DNA of 64,000 bases from the NCBI RefSeq assembly GCF_001425485.1, contig NZ_LMQW01000012.1, forward strand, positions 418,100 through 482,099, in the 5' to 3' direction. Of the stretch, positions 57,771 to 64,000 are shown piece by piece. A program made the position numbers and the translations under genes. Numbering within the stretch: position 1 is the stretch's first letter; each line of letters opens with the position of its first letter. A model generated the notes under the pieces. That model had not been told where the DNA came from, did not search any database, and saw only the letters and a program-made list of their open reading frames with translations. Source of the stretch: Aureimonas sp. Leaf427. GTDB taxonomy: Bacteria; Pseudomonadota; Alphaproteobacteria; Rhizobiales; Rhizobiaceae.

Positions 57771-59003
57771 TCAGGGTTTCCAGCGGGAGAAGAGCGAAGT
57801 GGAGAGGAGACGCGGCTCCGCGTTGTCCTCGCGGATCACGAGTTCGCCCGATTCCACCGTGCCGCCCATGCCGCGGAAGCTCTCGGCCATGAGAGCCGAC
57901 AGCGAATAGAAGGAGGCGCGGATGGAATAGGCGGTGAGGATGACGCCGATCGGCCGGTCGGAGACGAGCTGGCGGACCTGGTCGAGGAGATGGGGCAGGT
58001 CCTCGAAGAGCTGCCAGACCTCGCCCTTCGGCCCGCGCCCGAAGCGCGGGGGATCGAGAAGGATGATGTCGTAGCGGCTGCCGCGCTTCACCTCGCGCTC
58101 GACATAGCGCACGGCATCCTCGCAGAGCCAGCGCACGGGCTTTTCCGTCAGGCCGGCGAGCTCGGCATTCTCCCGCGCCCAGCCGATCGCCTTCTTGGAG
58201 GCGTCGACATGCGTCACCTCGGCGCCCGCGCGGGCGGCCAGAAGCGAGGCGAGGCCGGTATAGCCGAAGAGATTGAGCACGCGGACGGGGCGCCGCGAGG
58301 CCTCGATCGCATCCGTCATGAAGGCCCAGTGGCTGGCCTGTTCGGGAAAGACGCCGACATGGCGGTAGGAGGTGAAGCGGCCGAGATAGGAGAGGCCGCG
58401 ATGGGCGAGCGGCCAGGTCTCGCCGAGCGGCACCTTGGGAAAGCGCCAGCGGCCGGAACCCTCCTCGTCGGTGTCGCCGGTGAAGACGGCATCGGCCGCC
58501 TCCCAGGCGCGCTCGGGCAGAAGGCGCGGCCAGATCGCCTGGTTCTCCGGCCGGCGCACGGTGAGCGGGCCGTAGCGCTCCAGCTTCTCGCCGTCGCCGC
58601 AGTCGAGCAGCGCATAGTCCGCATCGGGCTCGACGGTCAGGATCACCGGCAGGCGCTCGGCGGGGCGGGCGCCCTCGCGGCGCGGCGGCGGCGTGCGCCG
58701 GGCGCCCTCCTCGCGGGGGGCCGTCTCGCGGACGGCACCCTCGTCCCGCGGCTCCTCGCGGACGGGTCTTTCGCGCGGCGCCTCGCGGGCGGGCTTCTCG
58801 CGGGGCGGGCCGTCGCGGAACGCGGTCTCGCGGGGCGCTGCGGCGCGCCCGGAGCCCTTGGCGTCGCGCGGCGGCCGCTTCGGGCCGGATGCCGGAGGCC
58901 TGCGGCGATCGCCGCTCAAAGCGGCGTCCTCGTTGGAACGTGGTCGATCATCGGTCCATCTAACGGACCGCCTTCGTCTTGGCAAAGTGCCGGCCTGCAC
59001 CAT
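57771..59003 (-). CDS. Class I rRNA methyltransferase (RlmI-like) with Arg/Glu-rich N-terminal extension
   Basis: A protein of about 410 residues. The C-terminal 290 residues form a Rossmann methyltransferase: VLNLFGYTGLASLLAARAGA, THVDASKKAIGWARENAEL and LLDPPRFGRGPKGE (catalytic loop), as in 23S rRNA (cytosine-5)-methyltransferases. The first 100 residues are a charged, repetitive tract (PREKPAREAPRERPVREEPR style) probably disordered and RNA-binding. The start is uncertain: ATG 59003 is used; a TTG at 59015 is equally open. Operon with the TrmH-like gene and lspA. Confidence 0.85.
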   Translation of the reverse strand: MVQAGTLPRRRRSVRWTDDRPRSNEDAALSGDRRRPPASGPKRPPRDAKGSGRAAAPRETAFRDGPPREKPAREAPRERPVREEPRDEGAVRETAPREEGARRTPPPRREGARPAERLPVILTVEPDADYALLDCGDGEKLERYGPLTVRRPENQAIWPRLLPERAWEAADAVFTGDTDEEGSGRWRFPKVPLGETWPLAHRGLSYLGRFTSYRHVGVFPEQASHWAFMTDAIEASRRPVRVLNLFGYTGLASLLAARAGAEVTHVDASKKAIGWARENAELAGLTEKPVRWLCEDAVRYVEREVKRGSRYDIILLDPPRFGRGPKGEVWQLFEDLPHLLDQVRQLVSDRPIGVILTAYSIRASFYSLSALMAESFRGMGGTVESGELVIREDNAEPRLLSTSLFSRWKP

Positions 59004-59114
59004 CCTCGACGGCAACGCCGAAAGTCGGACTCGATTTTACTCCGAACGGGTGCATAGGTCGATGCGACCGATCATCGGCGCGACAGCCGAATCGGACAGG
59101 GAGGAACGACAGCC

Positions 59115-59591
59115 ATGGATCTCAAGGGCGAATACAGGCTTCCGGCGCCGCGCACCGCCGTCTGGGAGGCGCTGAACGATCCGGACGTCCTGCGCGCCTG
59201 CATCCCCGGCTGCGAAAGCCTGGAGATGAAGGGCGACAACGAGATGGCCGCGACCGTCGTCACCAAGATCGGCCCGGTCAAGGCGAAGTTCTCGGGCGAG
59301 GTGCGGCTCGAAGACATCGTCGCGCCGGAGAGCTACTCGATCGTCGGCGAGGGCAAGGGCGGCATCGCGGGCTTTGCCAAGGGCGGAGCCAAGGTGCATC
59401 TGGCGGAAGACGGCGCGGACACGATTCTCACCTATTCGGTGGATGCTCAGGTCGGCGGCAAGATCGCCCAGCTCGGCGGCCGGCTGATCGAATCGACGGC
59501 CAAAAAGCTCTCCGCGCAGTTCTTCGACGCCTTCGCGGCCCATGTGACGGGCGGCACGGCCAAGGCCGAAGGCACGACCGAAGCGGTCTGA
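59115..59591 (+). CDS. CoxG-like SRPBCC protein (carbon monoxide dehydrogenase subunit G family)
   Basis: A 158-residue single START-like domain: MDLKGEYRLPAPRTAVWEAL, ALNDPDVLRACIPGCESLE and GKGGIAGFAKGGAKVHLAED are diagnostic of CoxG. In carboxydotrophs CoxG helps membrane anchoring or maturation of CO dehydrogenase, but no coxMSL genes are here, so this is a lone paralogue of unknown role. ATG 59115 has GGGAGGAA upstream. Divergent from the RlmI-like gene and convergent with the ornithine cyclodeaminase homologue. Confidence 0.88.
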   Translation: MDLKGEYRLPAPRTAVWEALNDPDVLRACIPGCESLEMKGDNEMAATVVTKIGPVKAKFSGEVRLEDIVAPESYSIVGEGKGGIAGFAKGGAKVHLAEDGADTILTYSVDAQVGGKIAQLGGRLIESTAKKLSAQFFDAFAAHVTGGTAKAEGTTEAV

Positions 59592-59668
59592 TCGACTCTT
59601 ACGCCGGACGAGTTCCGGCAAGAGGCTCGGGGCGCCGCTCGGGCTCGGTAGACCCTGCCGACGGGCCC

Positions 59669-60631
59669 TTACGAGCGGGACGCGACGAGAACGGCGGCGG
59701 CGAGGTCTTCGAGCGCCGCGCCGACCGACTTGAAGAGCGTGATCTCCTCGGGCGAGGACCGGCCGGGATGATGCCCCCGGCAGAGATCGTGGAGGTCTGC
59801 CGCCACGTCCTCGGCCCGGAAGGCGCCGGCGCGGATGGCCTGGACGAGATCGCCGCCCTCGGCCAGCGCGCCGCCGCGCGTGTCGACGAAGACGGTGGCG
59901 GCGGCGACCGCCGCATCGTCGGTCTCGCGCATGTCCGGCAGGAAGGCGCCGACGAGATCGAGATGCGTGCCCGGCCGCACGAATCGTCCCTCGATCAGCG
60001 GCACGCGCGAGAGGGTCGCGGCCGAGACGATGTCGGCCTCGGCGACGGCGCCTGCGAGATCCTGCGCAAGGCTCGCCTCGATGCCCTCGGCCCGAAGCTC
60101 CGCGACCACGGCCTCAGCGCGCTCCGAGCTGCGGTTCCAGATGGCGACGCTTTCGATCGGACGGACGGAGCGCATGGCGCGCACGAGATGCGCCGACAGG
60201 GCGCCCGCGCCGATCACGAGATGGCGGCGCGAATCGGGCCGGGCGAGATAGGAGGCGGCCAGAGCGGAGGCCGCCGCCGTGCGCCGGACTGTCAGAGCCT
60301 GCCCGTCGATGACGGCGAGCGGCGCGCCGGTCGCGCCGTCCATCAGAAGATAGGAGCCGAGGACGGAGGGCAGGCTGCGGCGTGCATTGTCCGGCGAGAC
60401 CGTGACGATCTTGACGCCGATATGCCCCGGAGAGGATCCGCCGGCCGATGCGAAATCGGTCCAGGCGGGCATCAGGAGCAGCGTCGAGGCCGCCTCGCCC
60501 GCGCCGCGCTCGACGGCGTGATGATGGCGGACGGGCTGGACGACGGAACCGGCGAAGGCCTCGCGCAGCGCCCCGACGACGGAGGGCATGTCGAGCGCCG
60601 CATCGACGGCAGCGGCATCGATGAGGCGCAT
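59669..60631 (-). CDS. Ornithine cyclodeaminase/mu-crystallin family protein
   Basis: A 320-residue NAD(P)-binding protein. The substrate region SPGHIGVKIVTVSPDN, the Rossmann motif LVIGAGALSAHLVRAMRSV and VDTRGGALAEGGDLVQAI identify the family, which includes ornithine cyclodeaminases, delta1-pyrroline-2-carboxylate reductases and ketimine reductases; which one cannot be told by eye. ATG 60631, without a clear Shine-Dalgarno. It is 14 bases downstream of the lapA-like gene. Confidence 0.88.
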   Translation of the reverse strand: MRLIDAAAVDAALDMPSVVGALREAFAGSVVQPVRHHHAVERGAGEAASTLLLMPAWTDFASAGGSSPGHIGVKIVTVSPDNARRSLPSVLGSYLLMDGATGAPLAVIDGQALTVRRTAAASALAASYLARPDSRRHLVIGAGALSAHLVRAMRSVRPIESVAIWNRSSERAEAVVAELRAEGIEASLAQDLAGAVAEADIVSAATLSRVPLIEGRFVRPGTHLDLVGAFLPDMRETDDAAVAAATVFVDTRGGALAEGGDLVQAIRAGAFRAEDVAADLHDLCRGHHPGRSSPEEITLFKSVGAALEDLAAAVLVASRS

Positions 60632-60645
60632 CGGGAGGGACCGGA

Positions 60646-61026
60646 TCAGGCGGCGCGGGGCGCGGCGAGGGCCGTGGAGGACGAGGGCGCGAGGGCGGCG
60701 GCCTTGGCCTTCTCCTCGGAGAGGACGCGCAGGCGCTCGCGCGCATCGTCGGCGTCGCGCTTCAGGCGCTCGATCTCGTTGCGGCGCTTCCAGGCCTTGC
60801 GGCGGTAGTGCGCCTGCGTCAGCCAGGTGCCGGTGCCGCCGAGGACGAGGCCGACGATGACGGCGCCGATCATCAGGATGAAGAGCGGCATGGAATAGGT
60901 GAATTGCGGCATCGTGCCGAGCGGATCGAGCGACACCGTCACGGGTCCGCGATTGGACACGCAGAAGACGACGAGCAGGATCGCCAGCGGCACGAGGATC
61001 AGGAAGGACAGGATACGGCTTACCAT
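60646..61026 (-). CDS. LapA-domain (DUF1049) membrane protein
   Basis: A 126-residue inner-membrane protein: two helices (residues 5-25 and 47-70) joined by a short loop with VSNRGPVTVSLDP, followed by a charged coiled coil (RKAWKRRNEIERLKRDADD) and an Ala/Ser tail. This matches LapA/YciS-type proteins, which in E. coli work with LapB in controlling LPS synthesis through LpxC. Without a lapB neighbour the role is inferred. ATG 61026, AAGG upstream. The 300 bases up to ihfB hold nothing recognisable. Confidence 0.85.
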   Translation of the reverse strand: MVSRILSFLILVPLAILLVVFCVSNRGPVTVSLDPLGTMPQFTYSMPLFILMIGAVIVGLVLGGTGTWLTQAHYRRKAWKRRNEIERLKRDADDARERLRVLSEEKAKAAALAPSSSTALAAPRAA

Positions 61027-61326
61027 CGTTCTCAACCTTCATCGTCGTCGCAGGGGCGCCGGACATCGGGCCCGGCCGCCGGAACGCTCGAGCGCACCGA
61101 CCCTTGTCGATATGGCCGCAGCGCAGCCGGCGTCAATCGCCAAGAGTGGAAAGGCTCGGGACTCGACGCGGAAAGCGCGGGCGCCGCAGGCGCAAAACGA
61201 CGGCGGCGCAAGGGAACGGCGGGAACGACGCCTTCGCGGTAAGCCTATCGGCCCAACCCATGGCAGACCATGCGCTGCCTCTCGCAGCATCCGCCGGACG
61301 TGTCGCCGGGCGGGCGAGCGAACGGA

Positions 61327-61611
61327 TCAGGCGGCGTCGTTCAGGCGCTCGCGCAGTTCCTTGCCGGCCTTGAAGAAGGGCACCCACTTCTCCTCGACGT
61401 CCACGGCGTCGCCGGTGCGCGGGTTGCGGCCGGCGCGCGGCGGGCGGTTCTTCACGGAGAAGGCGCCGAAGCCGCGCAGTTCCACGCGATTGCTCTCGCA
61501 GAGCGCCTCGGTGATCTCGTCGAAGATCGCGTTGACGATGGTTTCGACGTCGCGCTGGTAGAGATGCGGGTTGCGGCTCGCGATGATCTGCACGAGTTCG
61601 GACTTGATCAC
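61327..61611 (-). CDS. ihfB: Integration host factor beta subunit
   Basis: A 94-residue DNA-bending HU-fold protein. [39 protein letters not shown] and [10 protein letters not shown] match rhizobial IHF-beta exactly in layout. The start is GTG 61611, eight bases after GGAG; an in-frame ATG at 61674 would add 21 residues not found in the family. Forms a heterodimer with IhfA (not in window). Between sppA and a lapA-like gene, the usual neighbourhood. Confidence 0.95.
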   Translation of the reverse strand: MIKSELVQIIASRNPHLYQRDVETIVNAIFDEITEALCESNRVELRGFGAFSVKNRPPRAGRNPRTGDAVDVEEKWVPFFKAGKELRERLNDAA

Positions 61612-61719
61612 GGGGAACTCCAGGATCGCTTCGAGATGGACTTGACTAAAAATCGAGAGATCCGAACTTTTCACCGGTCTCGAACGAGGCAGGACTGAGC
61701 TGACTTTACGTCATCCCAG

Positions 61720-62691
61720 CTAGCGCAGGGGAGGCTGCCAGAGCGATATCAGGCCGTCAAGATGGCCGACGCTTCGAGTGAGCGCTTGCGGCAAGGATTC
61801 GGCCGCCGGATCGAGGCCGAGCGTCGAAAAGACGGCCGCGCGGGCGCTGCCGAAGACCGAGGACGCGAAGCCGCCCTCCTTCTCGGGCTCGCGGTCGACG
61901 ATGTCGAGATCCTTGGCGACGCCGCGCGTGTCTTCGAGCCAGGCGCGCACCTCGGCCTCGCCGCCGACCGCGTCGATCAGGCGGTTCTGCAGCCCCTGCC
62001 CGCCCGTGAAGACCGAGCCGTCGGCCAGCCGTCGCGCCTCGGCCGCATCGAAGGGCCGGCGCTCGTCGACGAGGGCGACAAACCATTCGTAGGTGTCGAG
62101 AACCGAGCGTCGAATCATCGCTTCCGCTTCCGGCGGGGCCGGCGCGAAGGGCGAAGGCTCCGCCTTCATCGGCGAGGACTTGATGGCGGAGACCTTCACG
62201 CCGACATTGCCGAGAAGGACGGAGGCATCCACATATTGGAAGAGAACGCCGATCGAGCCGACGATCGAGGTCTGGTGCGCGACGATGTGATCGGAGGCGA
62301 CCGCGACCATGTAGCCGGCGGAGGCGGCGAGCGTTCCGACCTCGGCCGCGACGGGCTTCACCTCCGCGATGGCCCGGGCCGCGCGATAGAGCGTCTCGCC
62401 GCCGACCGTGGTGCCGCCGGGCGAATCGATCTTCAGGATGACGGCCTTCACGGCGTCGTCGTCCTTCAGGTCGTCGAGGAGATCGAGGAGCTTGTCGTCC
62501 TCCGTGATGATGCCGGAAATCTCGACCCGGGCGATCTGCCCGCCGAGCACGGGGGCCGAGCGCTTGTTCGACGTCAGGGCCAGCGGCACGCCGACGACGA
62601 GGGCGCCGAGCGCGACGATGGCCGCGACCCGCCAGAAGCCGAGCTTGCGGCGCAGGCGACGGCGGTCGATGAGGTCCTGCGCAAGGGTCAC
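61720..62691 (-). CDS. sppA: Signal peptide peptidase SppA (short form)
   Basis: A 323-residue inner-membrane serine protease that degrades leftover signal peptides. One N-terminal membrane helix (residues 20-40) precedes the protease domain, with nucleophile Ser124 (LAASAGYMVAVASD) and general base Lys176 (SSPMKAEPSPF), 52 residues apart as in the Bacillus enzyme. The C-terminal 60 residues are an alphaproteobacterial extension. 108 bases before ihfB, so possibly co-transcribed. Divergent from lptC. Confidence 0.93.
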   Translation of the reverse strand: MTLAQDLIDRRRLRRKLGFWRVAAIVALGALVVGVPLALTSNKRSAPVLGGQIARVEISGIITEDDKLLDLLDDLKDDDAVKAVILKIDSPGGTTVGGETLYRAARAIAEVKPVAAEVGTLAASAGYMVAVASDHIVAHQTSIVGSIGVLFQYVDASVLLGNVGVKVSAIKSSPMKAEPSPFAPAPPEAEAMIRRSVLDTYEWFVALVDERRPFDAAEARRLADGSVFTGGQGLQNRLIDAVGGEAEVRAWLEDTRGVAKDLDIVDREPEKEGGFASSVFGSARAAVFSTLGLDPAAESLPQALTRSVGHLDGLISLWQPPLR

Positions 62692-62802
62692 GGTCGGTCC
62701 ATGGTTTACGGTTCGCTAATGCTGTGACCGATAGACTAATCGTGCAACGAATGCCAAGCCGGGACGCGAACGGGAGAGCGGCTGGGCAAAGCGAGTCAGC
62801 AT

Positions 62803-62819
62803 GACCATATTGAATGGTC
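62803..62819. promoter_or_regulatory. Inverted repeat between sppA and lptC
   Basis: GACCAT and ATGGTC flank five bases in the 228-base divergent gap. It may be an operator for either gene; no regulator is assigned. Confidence 0.25.
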
Positions 62820-62919
62820 GGTAATCCATGACGGTCCCTCGGCCACAAGCGTCCGGCGGATCGCGCGAAACCCTTTTTGAGACGTCGGGAACGAAGGCTT
62901 GGTCGAAACGGCAGCCCAT

Positions 62920-63690
62920 ATGGACCGCGCGATGCACACCGCCGAGGCCGGCCAGGGCCGGGACGCGCGGCGTGCGGCCGAGTTCAAGCGTGCGCGGCGC
63001 CATTCGCGCAAGGTCTCCGTTATGAAGGTGGCGCTGCCTCTCCTGGCCGTGCTCATCGTGGCGGGCGGCGCGGGCGCGACCTGGCTGGCGCGCAGCCTGC
63101 CCGACGAACTGCCGCTGAACGCCTTCGGCCTCGAAAACGGGCGCCTCGTGATGCAGGACCCGCGCCTGTCCGGCACGGACGGGCAGGACAGGCCCTATTC
63201 CATGGTCGCCAAGCGGGCGATCCAGTCGCTGACGGGCGGCGGGGGCGTCGAGCTCGAAGCCGTGAAGGCCAATATCGGGATCAGCCCGACCGCCACCGCC
63301 GACATCGTCGCCACACGCGGCCTCTACGATGCGGGCGCGCAGACGCTGCGCCTCTACGAAGGGCTGGAAGTGACGACCTCGGACGGCATGACGATCGAGA
63401 TGAGCGGCGCCGACATCGCGCTCGAAGGCGGATCGATGGAGGGCGCAGGCCCCGTCCACATCCGCACGCAGGAGCAGACCGTCGAGGCCGGCTCGCTCTC
63501 GGTCGCCGATGGCGGCCAGAGCCTCAGCTTTCGAAACGGCGTGAAGATGACCCTGATGCCGTCCGCCGACGGCGCGGCGCCGTCGCTCCCCGGCCTTCCG
63601 TCGGCCGACGACGTGGCGCCGGCGCTTCCTTCCCTGCCGTCCGCCGACGGCCTCGTGCCATCCCTGCCGTCCGCCGACGGCGAGCGCTAA
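62920..63690 (+). CDS. lptC: LPS export protein LptC with a repetitive C-terminal tail
   Basis: A 256-residue bitopic inner-membrane protein: a basic cytoplasmic N-terminus (FKRARRHSRKVSVMK), one membrane helix (residues about 38-58) and a periplasmic beta-jellyroll (DPRLSGTDGQDRPYSMVAKR, then repeated strands to about 205). It passes LPS from LptBFG to LptA. The last 45 residues are unusual: four imperfect copies of a PSADG-xx-PSLP unit absent from typical LptC. Start at ATG 62920; a TTG at 62899 would add seven residues. Followed by lptA 20 bases on, the conserved order. Confidence 0.88.
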   Translation: MDRAMHTAEAGQGRDARRAAEFKRARRHSRKVSVMKVALPLLAVLIVAGGAGATWLARSLPDELPLNAFGLENGRLVMQDPRLSGTDGQDRPYSMVAKRAIQSLTGGGGVELEAVKANIGISPTATADIVATRGLYDAGAQTLRLYEGLEVTTSDGMTIEMSGADIALEGGSMEGAGPVHIRTQEQTVEAGSLSVADGGQSLSFRNGVKMTLMPSADGAAPSLPGLPSADDVAPALPSLPSADGLVPSLPSADGER

Positions 63691-63710
63691 AGACCCGGAG
63701 TGACCGACAG

Positions 63711-64000
63711 ATGAAGCCTCTCCTCCTCCTGGCAACCGCCGCGCTCCTGGCGGCATCGGCGTCCGGCGCCAGCGCCCAGGCCTTCGGCAACTCGTTCAAC
63801 GGGCTGCAGGTCTCCAACGACCAGCCGATCGCCATCGAATCCGACCAGCTCGACGTGGACGACGCCAAGTCCATGGCGACCTTCTCCGGCAACGTGAACG
63901 TGGCGCAGGGCGAGACGCTGCTGAAGACCACCAAGCTCGTCGTCTACTACGCCAAGGACGCCGCCAAGGCCGGCAAGGGCGACGCCAAGGCCCCCGCCGC
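63711..64000 (+). CDS. lptA: LPS transport periplasmic protein LptA (partial, runs off the window)
   Basis: The first 96 codons only. A signal peptide (MKPLLLLATAALLAASASGA, cleavage after ASAQA) is followed by the OstA/LptA repeat opening: PIAIESDQLDVDDAKSMATF, SGNVNVAQGETLLKTTKLVV, then a Lys/Ala-rich stretch. LptA bridges LptC to the outer-membrane LptD. GGAG lies 10 bases before ATG 63711. The 3' end, and probably lptB beyond, are outside the window. Confidence 0.92.
   Translation, partial: MKPLLLLATAALLAASASGASAQAFGNSFNGLQVSNDQPIAIESDQLDVDDAKSMATFSGNVNVAQGETLLKTTKLVVYYAKDAAKAGKGDAKAPA

Noticed and set aside
62716-63756. Open frame of 346 codons antisense to lptC
   Set aside because: Shadow of lptC caused by its repetitive GC-rich tail.

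Overview
The window is a stretch of GC-rich (roughly two-thirds G+C) chromosome from an alphaproteobacterium of the order Hyphomicrobiales (Rhizobiales). The evidence is a two-cysteine rhizobial-type porin, an Irr-type Fur-family regulator next to fabA-fabB-fabI, a PraR-like regulator next to lnt, both ornithine-lipid genes (olsA-like and olsB), and the order rimP-nusA-ylxR-infB-rbfA-truB-rpsO-pnp. The genus cannot be fixed from the sequence; something in or near Aurantimonadaceae is possible but is a guess. No tRNA, rRNA, CRISPR array, prophage or intact insertion sequence was recognised.

Layout. 0-7 kb: a flavin monooxygenase with an N-terminal NTF2-like domain, a 2-hydroxyacid dehydrogenase, a secreted SH3 protein, and a porin behind an 846-base gene-free region. 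6.5-13.5 kb: a ClpP paralogue, an ArsR/SRPBCC pair, irr, the fabA-fabB-fabI unsaturated fatty acid operon and small membrane or hypothetical genes. 13.8-28.6 kb: the RNA and ribosome block on the minus strand (rimP, nusA, ylxR-L7Ae, infB, rbfA, an unknown ORF, truB, then rpsO and pnp). It is interrupted between truB and rpsO by a RelE/antitoxin pair, queF, a LysR regulator and a DUF1127 gene. 28.7-45.1 kb: a long minus-strand housekeeping run (praR-like, lnt, corC-like, ybeY, phoH, miaB, olsA-like, rimI, tsaB, nfu-like, usp, trpS, murJ, glnD). 45.4-53.1 kb: an SDR oxidoreductase, an MFS transporter, a membrane GGDEF-EAL protein and mutS. 53.5-61.7 kb: a DUF1236 gene, olsB, an AcuI-like reductase, lspA, two RNA methyltransferases, a lone coxG-like gene, an ornithine cyclodeaminase homologue, lapA-like and ihfB. 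61.7-64 kb: sppA, then divergently lptC and the start of lptA, which runs off the end.

How the genes work together. Several physically linked sets make sense as units: transcription-translation coupling and ribosome assembly (rimP to truB, rpsO-pnp); tRNA modification (trmB, miaB, tsaB, truB, queF); envelope biogenesis (lnt and lspA for lipoproteins, murJ for lipid II, lptC/lptA for LPS, olsA/olsB for ornithine lipids, fabABI for fatty acids); and nitrogen signalling (glnD).

No gene cluster here looks like a new defence, secretion or biosynthetic system. The most unusual items are small: a 273-bp element with perfect 35-bp inverted ends between olsA-like and miaB; an apparently leaderless, operator-overlapped ArsR promoter; a porin Shine-Dalgarno in a hairpin loop; a promoter-plus-terminator unit of about 55 nt before rimP; a translationally coupled unknown ORF between rbfA and truB; and the absence of metK between the praR-like gene and trmB.
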